Below are positions 59,340-64,000 of a stretch of DNA of 64,000 nt, piece after piece. The stretch spans positions 20,246-84,245 of the forward strand of contig JAKCDU010000013.1 in the NCBI GenBank assembly GCA_021838445.1, in the 5' to 3' direction. A program made the position numbers and the translations under genes. Below the pieces are notes generated by a model, which saw nothing but the letters and a program-made list of their open reading frames with translations, did no database searches and was not told the origin of the DNA. The stretch is from Actinomycetes bacterium (GTDB taxonomy: Bacteria; Actinomycetota; Acidimicrobiia; Acidimicrobiales; Palsa-688). Each line of letters opens with the position of its first letter. The stretch's first letter is position 1.

Positions 59340-60449
59340 ATGACGGGCGTTTTGCTGGACCCGATGACGGTGTCGACGCGTCTGGTGGAGCTGCGCCGCA
59401 AGCTCGGACCAACTGGCGCCCTCCTCGTCACCAATCTGACCAACATCCGGTACCTGACCGGTTTCACCGGCTCGGCGGGAATGCTCTTCGTCCTGCCCGA
59501 CGCGACGGTGTTGGTGACCGACGGACGCTACGAGGCCCAGGCGGCCGAGCAGCTCCACGCTTCGGGGGCCTCCGCCGTCGCGTTGCGCATCGCCCCCACC
59601 ACCGGTCAACGCCGAATCGGCTCCGAACTGGTGGCCGAGCACCCGGTGTCCTCCCTCGGCCTGGAGGCGGCCCACGTGAGCTGGGCCCGCCAGCGGGCCC
59701 TGGCCTCCGACTGGTTCCCGGGACTGGAGCTCGCCCCCACGGTGGGGTTGGTGGAGGGGTTGAGGGCGGTCAAGGACCAGGGCGAGATTCACCGCCTGGC
59801 CGAAGCGGCCCGCATCGCCGACGAGGCCCTCGACCTGGTGCGCCGGCGGCTGGCCGAGGGGCCGACCGAGGAGGAGTTCGGGCGCCACCTCGACTTCGCC
59901 ATGCGCGAGCTCGGCGCCTCCGGGCCGTCGTTCGAGACCATCGTGGCGTCGGGGCCCAACGCGGCCAAGCCCCACCACCGGCCCAGCCCCCGCCGGGTCG
60001 AGCCCCACGAGCCGGTGGTGCTCGATTTCGGAGCTCTCCTGGACGGCTACTGCTCGGACATGACCAGGACGGTGTGGGTGGGCGCCATGACCCACCCGGA
60101 TCTGCGCCGGGCCTACGAAGTGGTGCTGGCCGCCCAGGCCGCCGGCGTGGCCGCGGTGCGCGCCGGTGTCCCCGCCGTGGAGGTCGACCGGGCCTGCCGC
60201 GAGGTGATCGCCGAAGCCGGCTGGGCCGACCGGTTCGTGCACGGGACGGGGCACGGAGTCGGACTGGACATCCACGAGGCACCCTCGGTGTCGGCCGTGT
60301 CGACCGATACACTCGTGACCGGCCATGTCGTCACCGTCGAGCCCGGGGTCTACCTGCCGGGTATCGGAGGAGTCCGCATCGAAGACACCGTGGTGGTGAC
60401 CGACGACGGCTGCCGGCCCCTGACCGGCACCCCCAAAGATCGCATCTGA
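59340..60449 (+). CDS. pepP: M24B Xaa-Pro aminopeptidase-like protein
   Basis: 369-aa pita-bread metallopeptidase. The creatinase-like N-terminal domain (NIRYLTGFTGSAG) precedes the catalytic domain with VVLDFGALLDGYCSDMTRTVW (two Asp metal ligands), HGTGHGVGLDIHEAPS (His), TVEPGVYLPGIGGVRIEDTVVV (two Glu). Likely cytosolic removal of N-terminal residues before proline. Actinobacteria commonly place it directly before efp, as here (21 nt). Confidence 0.92.
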   Translation: MTGVLLDPMTVSTRLVELRRKLGPTGALLVTNLTNIRYLTGFTGSAGMLFVLPDATVLVTDGRYEAQAAEQLHASGASAVALRIAPTTGQRRIGSELVAEHPVSSLGLEAAHVSWARQRALASDWFPGLELAPTVGLVEGLRAVKDQGEIHRLAEAARIADEALDLVRRRLAEGPTEEEFGRHLDFAMRELGASGPSFETIVASGPNAAKPHHRPSPRRVEPHEPVVLDFGALLDGYCSDMTRTVWVGAMTHPDLRRAYEVVLAAQAAGVAAVRAGVPAVEVDRACREVIAEAGWADRFVHGTGHGVGLDIHEAPSVSAVSTDTLVTGHVVTVEPGVYLPGIGGVRIEDTVVVTDDGCRPLTGTPKDRI

Positions 60450-60470
60450 GCCCCGGAGTTGGAGAAGACC

Positions 60471-61034
60471 ATGCCCGCCGTATCTACCAACGACTTGAAG
60501 AACGGAATGTCGCTCAACCTCCCCGAGGGGCTGTTCTCCGTCGTGGAGTTCCAGCACGTCAAGCCGGGCAAGGGCGGGGCGTTCGTGCGCACCAAGCTGA
60601 AGAACGTCCGGACGGGGGCGGTGATCGAGCGCACCTACCGGGCCGACGAGAAGCTCGACCAGGCTCTGATCGACAAGCGCGAGATGCAGTTCCTCTACCT
60701 CGACGGCGAGAGCTACGTGTTCATGGACAACAGTGACTACGAGCAGATGCCGGCCGAGCGCTCCAGCCTCGGTGACGCCGCTTCTTACCTGAAGGAAGGC
60801 GATTCTGCGGTCATCCAGATGTACGACGGGGAGATCGTCGGCGTGGACCTGCCGGCGGCCGTCGAGCTCACCATCGCCGAGACCGAGCCCGGGGTGCAGG
60901 GAGACCGGGTCTCGGGGGCCCGCAAACCGGCGACGCTCGAGACCGGCCTGCAGATCCAGGTGCCGCTGTTCGTCAACACCGGAGACCGGGTCAAGGTCGA
61001 CACCCGGACCGGCGAATACCTCACCCGGGCCTGA
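60471..61034 (+). CDS. efp: Elongation factor P
   Basis: 187-aa factor relieving ribosome stalling at polyproline. [13 protein letters not shown] opens domain I, and [17 protein letters not shown] is the loop with K34, the site modified in some bacteria. [14 protein letters not shown] and the final [14 protein letters not shown] complete the fold. GGAG lies 6 nt before the ATG at 60471. The Pro-rich tails of several proteins in this window are plausible clients. nusB follows after 5 nt. Confidence 0.97.
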   Translation: MPAVSTNDLKNGMSLNLPEGLFSVVEFQHVKPGKGGAFVRTKLKNVRTGAVIERTYRADEKLDQALIDKREMQFLYLDGESYVFMDNSDYEQMPAERSSLGDAASYLKEGDSAVIQMYDGEIVGVDLPAAVELTIAETEPGVQGDRVSGARKPATLETGLQIQVPLFVNTGDRVKVDTRTGEYLTRA

Positions 61035-61039
61035 CCCCG

Positions 61040-61453
61040 TTGCTGCCCGTCGCCCGGCGCGAGGCGCGCGAACGGGCCCTGTCCCTGCTCTACGAAGCCG
61101 AGGCCAAGGACGTCACCCCGGCGCAGGTCCTCGACGAGCTGCCCGTCCCACCCGATGCCTTCACCGCCGACCTGGTGGAGGGGGTCGGAGCCGAGCTTGC
61201 GCGTATCGACGACCTGATCGAAAGGCACTCCATCGGCTGGACGCTCGAGCGGATGCCGGCCATAGACCGGGCCCTTCTGAGGATGGCCACCTACGAGCTC
61301 CTCGGCCGCCCCGACGTACCCACCGCGGTGGTCCTATCCGAAGCCGTCGAGCTGGCCGGCTCGTACTCCACCGATGAGTCGGGCCGCTTCGTGAACGGGG
61401 TCCTGTCGGCGGTCGCCGCCGAGGCGAGACCCGGCGGGGCGTCACCGGGCTGA
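61040..61453 (+). CDS. nusB: Transcription antitermination factor NusB
   Basis: 137-aa all-helical protein acting with NusE/S10 at boxA in rRNA transcription. ARREARERALSLLYEAEAKD is the N-terminal signature, and RMPAIDRALLRMATYELL and PTAVVLSEAVELAGSYSTDESGRFVNGVLSAV are the conserved C-terminal helices. TTG start 5 nt after efp, so probably translated from the same message. Confidence 0.94.
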   Translation: MLPVARREARERALSLLYEAEAKDVTPAQVLDELPVPPDAFTADLVEGVGAELARIDDLIERHSIGWTLERMPAIDRALLRMATYELLGRPDVPTAVVLSEAVELAGSYSTDESGRFVNGVLSAVAAEARPGGASPG

Positions 61454-61503
61454 ACGCCGACGGTTGGGCCGTGTCGAGCGCGCCGGACCGGCCCGGATGG
61501 CGC

Positions 61504-61509
61504 TACTAT
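61504..61509 (+). promoter_or_regulatory. -10 box of the pyr operon
   Basis: TACTAT at 61504-61509, a close match to TATAAT, lies 12 nt before the PyrR-binding hairpin and so places the transcript start near 61516. No good -35 hexamer is seen at 16-18 nt. Confidence 0.45.
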
Positions 61510-61520
61510 GAAGCGTCGAG

Positions 61521-61551
61521 CCGTGAAGCCGGTCCAGTGAGGCCGGCACGG
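61521..61551 (+). promoter_or_regulatory. PyrR-binding RNA hairpin in the pyr leader
   Basis: CCGT (61521-61524) pairs with ACGG (61548-61551), a purine bulge GAA (61525-61527) follows, then GCCGG (61528-61532) pairs with CCGGC (61543-61547). The terminal loop TCCAGTGAGG matches the PyrR recognition consensus UCCNGNGAGG. The hairpin ends 3 nt before the Shine-Dalgarno GAGGAGGA (61555-61562), so UMP-bound PyrR could block translation of pyrR and its operon. Confidence 0.8.
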
Positions 61552-61565
61552 GACGAGGAGGACGG

Positions 61566-62135
61566 TTGGCCAAGAGAGAGCGTGCCCTGGCGCCCCCCTA
61601 CGGGGGCGTTTTTGTTGCCCGGACGACGGTCATGGACGCCGACGACGTGCGGCGGGCGACCTGGCGGATGGCCCACGAGATCATCGAACGCAACCACGAC
61701 ACCCGTGACGTGGTGGTGGTGGGCCTGCAGACCGGGGGCGTGTGGCTGGCCCAGCGGCTGGCCCAGGTGGTGGGGGAGGTGAACGGCGAGGACGTCGGTC
61801 TCGGGACCCTCGACGTGGCCTTCTACCGCGACGACATCGGCCTGCGACCGGTCCTGCCCGAAGCCGCCACCAACATCCCCTTCGAGCTGACCGGCAAGAC
61901 GGTGATCCTCGTCGACGACGTGCTCTTCACCGGTAGGACCATCCGGGCCGCCCTCAACGCCCTGGCCGACTACGGCCGGGCCCGGGCGGTGCAGCTCGCG
62001 GTCATGGTCGACCGGGGCCACCGGGAGCTGCCCATCCGCCCCGACTACGTGGGCAAGAACCTGCCCACCCGCCGCGACGAGATGGTCGACGCCACCGAGG
62101 CCGGCGTGATCATCGGGGATGTGACCGCCCCGTGA
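61566..62135 (+). CDS. pyrR: Bifunctional pyr operon regulator / uracil phosphoribosyltransferase PyrR
   Basis: 189 aa from TTG 61566, which has the strong Shine-Dalgarno GAGGAGGA; ATG 61632 is an internal alternative giving the core start DADDVRRATWRMAHEII. VVVVGLQTGGVWLAQRL, YRDDIGLRP, VILVDDVLFTGRTIRAAL (PRPP motif) and LVDRGHRELPIRPDYVGKNLPT are family marks. It binds its own leader RNA in response to UMP. The 22-residue N-terminal extension is encoded over an intrinsic-terminator-like hairpin. GTGA coupling to pyrB. Confidence 0.92.
   Translation: MAKRERALAPPYGGVFVARTTVMDADDVRRATWRMAHEIIERNHDTRDVVVVGLQTGGVWLAQRLAQVVGEVNGEDVGLGTLDVAFYRDDIGLRPVLPEAATNIPFELTGKTVILVDDVLFTGRTIRAALNALADYGRARAVQLAVMVDRGHRELPIRPDYVGKNLPTRRDEMVDATEAGVIIGDVTAP
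61591..61613 (+). terminator. Intrinsic terminator/attenuator inside the pyrR 5' coding region
   Basis: CGCCCCC (61591-61597) pairs perfectly with GGGGGCG (61602-61608) around CTAC, followed at once by five T (61609-61613) and GTT. This is the best intrinsic terminator in the window. It lies 23 nt downstream of the TTG start codon and upstream of the alternative ATG at 61632. Translating ribosomes would disrupt it, so it may act only when PyrR blocks initiation. Confidence 0.7.
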
Positions 62136-63160
62136 CCGACCTGCGCGATACCACCAGCTCCCTGCCCGAGGTTCCCCTGGACCTGGCCGACCTGGCCGTC
62201 CGCCAGCACGGCTCCCCCCGCCATCTGCTCTCGGTCGCCGACCTGGGCCCCCAGGGGATCACCGACATCCTCCGCCTGACGGACAGCTTCGTGGAGGTGA
62301 GCCGGCGCAGCATCCCCAAGGTGCCGGCCCTGCGGGGCAAGACGGTGGTCTCGGTCTTCTTCGAGGACTCCACCCGGACCCGGCTCAGCTTCGAGACGGC
62401 CGCCCGGCGCCTCTCGGCCGACGTGATGACCTTCTCGGCGTCGAGCTCGTCGCTCAACAAGGGCGAGTCCCTCAAAGACACCGTCCTCACCATCCAGGCC
62501 ATGGGGGTCGACGCCCTGGTGGTCCGCCACTCCGGCTCGGGCGTGCCCTGGCAGGTCGCCGGCTGGCTGGACGGACCGTCGGTGCTCAACGCCGGCGACG
62601 GCTGGCACGAACACCCGACCCAGGCCCTGCTCGACTGCTACACCATCACCCGGCGGCTGGGTCTGGACCCCGAGGAGGGCCTGACCGGCAAGCGGATCGC
62701 CATCGTCGGCGACATCCGCCACAGCCGCGTCGCCCGCTCCGACGTGCTGGCCTTCACCGCGCTCGGGGCCGAGGTGACCCTGGTCGCCCCGCCGACGCTG
62801 CTGCCCCCCAGCCTGGCCGGCTGGCCGGTCAGCGTGACCCACGACCTGGACCGGCTGCTACCCACCCTCGACGTCGTCTACGTACTGCGCCTCCAGCGCG
62901 AGCGCATGCTCGAGGCTCTGCTGCCGTCGCTGCGCGAGTACACCGCCAACTACGGCCTGACCCGGAGACGGGCGGCCCTGCTCGAGGAGAACGCTCTGAT
63001 AATGCACCCTGGCCCCGTCAACCGGGGGGTGGAGATCGCCTCTGAGGTGGCCGACCAACCGGGCTCGGTCATCACCGCCCAGGTGAGCAACGGGGTGGCT
63101 GTACGCATGGCCGTCCTGTTCCTCCTTCTCGGTTCGGGGGTGGACCTTGCCAGCGCGTAG
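62132..63160 (+). CDS. pyrB: Aspartate carbamoyltransferase catalytic subunit
   Basis: 342-aa enzyme joining carbamoyl phosphate and aspartate. VFFEDSTRTRLSFETAARRL is the carbamoyl phosphate site, SSLNKGESLKDT holds the mobile-loop Lys, NAGDGWHEHPTQALLD follows, RIAIVGDIRHSRVARS and YVLRLQRERM are aspartate-side, and MHPGPVNRGVEI ends the core. No pyrI regulatory subunit is seen. GTG start overlapping pyrR. Confidence 0.96.
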   Translation: MTDLRDTTSSLPEVPLDLADLAVRQHGSPRHLLSVADLGPQGITDILRLTDSFVEVSRRSIPKVPALRGKTVVSVFFEDSTRTRLSFETAARRLSADVMTFSASSSSLNKGESLKDTVLTIQAMGVDALVVRHSGSGVPWQVAGWLDGPSVLNAGDGWHEHPTQALLDCYTITRRLGLDPEEGLTGKRIAIVGDIRHSRVARSDVLAFTALGAEVTLVAPPTLLPPSLAGWPVSVTHDLDRLLPTLDVVYVLRLQRERMLEALLPSLREYTANYGLTRRRAALLEENALIMHPGPVNRGVEIASEVADQPGSVITAQVSNGVAVRMAVLFLLLGSGVDLASA

Positions 63161-64000
63161 CCGCCCGGCCACCGTCGTCGTGCGCGGGGGCCGCATCATC
63201 GACTCCACCGGCGTCCGCCCGGCCGACGTGCTCATCCAGGACGGGACCATCACCTCGGTGACCACCACGGTGAGCAGCGCCCCGCCGGGAACCGTGGTCC
63301 TCGACGCGTCGGGGTGCCTCGTCGGTCCCGGCCTGGTGGACCTGCACACCCACCTTCGCGAACCGGGCCGGGAGGAAGCCGAGACGGTCGAGACCGGCTC
63401 GCGGGCCGCCGCCCTCGGCGGGTACACCGCGGTGGTGGCCATGCCCAACACCGATCCGGCCCTCGACAGCGCCGCGGTGGTGCGCCAGGTGCAGGACCTC
63501 GGGGCCGACGCCCTCTGCCACGTGTACCCGGCCGGCGCCATCACTGTGGGGCGGGAGGGCAAGATGCTGGCCCCGATGGCCGAGATGGCCGCGCTCGGGG
63601 TCCGCATCTTCACCGACGACGGCAACGGGGTGCAGGACTCGAGGATGATGAGGCGGGCCATGGAGTACGCCAGCGCGCTGGGCGTCACCCTGGCCCAGCA
63701 CTGCGAGGACGCCTCCCTGGCCGGCGGCGGCCACATGCACGAAGGCGAGTGGTCGAGCCGCCTCGGCCTGGCCGGGCAGCCGGCCGAGGCCGAGGAGCTC
63801 ATGGTGATGCGGGACCTGGCCCTGGCCCGCCTGACCGGCACCCGCATACACTTCCTGCACCTGAGCACCGCCGGCTCCCTGGCCATGGTGCGTGGCGCCA
63901 AGAAATCCGGTCTGGTGGTGACCGCCGAGGTCGCCCCCCACCACTTCACCCTGACCGACGAGTGCGTGGCATCCTACGACGCCGTGTTCAAGGTCAACCC
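63147..64000 (+). CDS. pyrC: Dihydroorotase (3'-truncated by window edge)
   Basis: Class I dihydroorotase closing carbamoyl-aspartate. About 284 codons are present of a usual 425-430. GPGLVDLHTHLREPGREEAETVETG has the HxH zinc motif, MPNTDPALDSAAVVRQV follows, GVRIFTDDGNGVQDSRMMRRA and LAQHCEDASLAGGGHMHEG carry further ligands, and IHFLHLSTAGSLAMVR is near the edge. TTG 63147 overlaps the pyrB end; an in-frame GTG at 63180 is an alternative start. Confidence 0.94.
   Translation, partial: MPARSRPATVVVRGGRIIDSTGVRPADVLIQDGTITSVTTTVSSAPPGTVVLDASGCLVGPGLVDLHTHLREPGREEAETVETGSRAAALGGYTAVVAMPNTDPALDSAAVVRQVQDLGADALCHVYPAGAITVGREGKMLAPMAEMAALGVRIFTDDGNGVQDSRMMRRAMEYASALGVTLAQHCEDASLAGGGHMHEGEWSSRLGLAGQPAEAEELMVMRDLALARLTGTRIHFLHLSTAGSLAMVRGAKKSGLVVTAEVAPHHFTLTDECVASYDAVFKVN

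Noticed and set aside
59301..60557. Upstream 419 codons of the long minus-strand frame that contains pilD
   Set aside because: This part is antisense to pepP and lacks family features; the prepilin peptidase begins at the GTG at 59300, just before its first helix.
61632..62135. Starting pyrR only at ATG 61632
   Set aside because: No Shine-Dalgarno precedes this ATG within the usual distance, whereas GAGGAGGA lies 3 nt before TTG 61566 in the same frame; kept as an alternative.

Overview
The window is about 64 kb of very GC-rich DNA that is almost entirely coding. It looks like the chromosome of a high-GC actinobacterium. The genes include a mycothiol ligase (MshC), an F420:NADPH oxidoreductase, a phosphatidylinositol/PIM cluster (HIT - pgsA - acyltransferase - pimA), and the order thrS-HIT-pgsA-acyltransferase-pimA / pdxS-pdxT-yebC-ruvCAB / secDF-apt-rel / hisS / alaS-ruvX-mltG-aroE / aroC-aroK-aroB-aroQ-pepP-efp-nusB / pyrR-pyrB-pyrC, which matches the backbone known from mycobacteria and other actinobacteria. 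Mycothiol, F420 and a complete type IV pilus set without an outer-membrane secretin together suggest a deep-branching monoderm actinobacterium, perhaps of the Acidimicrobiia. That placement is inference.

Layout. 1-4417: 3'-truncated gltB on the minus strand, then tRNA-Val(CAC). 4761-6196: two toxin-antitoxin pairs (hicAB, vapBC) beside the tRNA. 6259-11752: a less conserved stretch with a spermidine-synthase-like membrane protein, a PhzF isomerase, an ArsB-like permease, an adenylate kinase and a thioredoxin-like protein. 11810-16097: fno, mshC, thrS and HIT. 16147-18201: a divergent EF-G paralogue. 18364-22021: the PIM genes and a catalytically dead M48-like protein. 22149-41663: PLP synthesis, Holliday junction processing, queuosine tRNA modification, Sec translocon accessories, stringent response, His/Ala tRNA ligases and MltG. 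41660-42532: aroE. 42645-55037: a type IV pilus locus (DUF4388 protein, pilB, pilT, pilC, an NlpC/P60 hydrolase, pilA, a pilM-pilN fusion, pilO, a short membrane protein, a polytopic membrane protein). 55283-58452: aroC-K-B-Q. 58536-59300: the prepilin peptidase. 59340-61453: pepP, efp, nusB. 61566-64000: the pyrRBC operon, with pyrC cut by the window end.

Genes are packed with 1-nt or 4-nt stop/start overlaps, so most of the window is a few long operons. Many operon heads show a TAnnnT -10 box 6-9 nt before the start codon and no Shine-Dalgarno, which suggests leaderless transcripts. Two leaders stand out. The roughly 190-nt region before pilA folds into two consecutive structured domains, ending in a 24-bp bulged hairpin that abuts the ribosome binding site. 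The pyrR leader has a textbook PyrR-binding hairpin just upstream of the Shine-Dalgarno, plus an intrinsic-terminator-shaped hairpin inside the pyrR reading frame.
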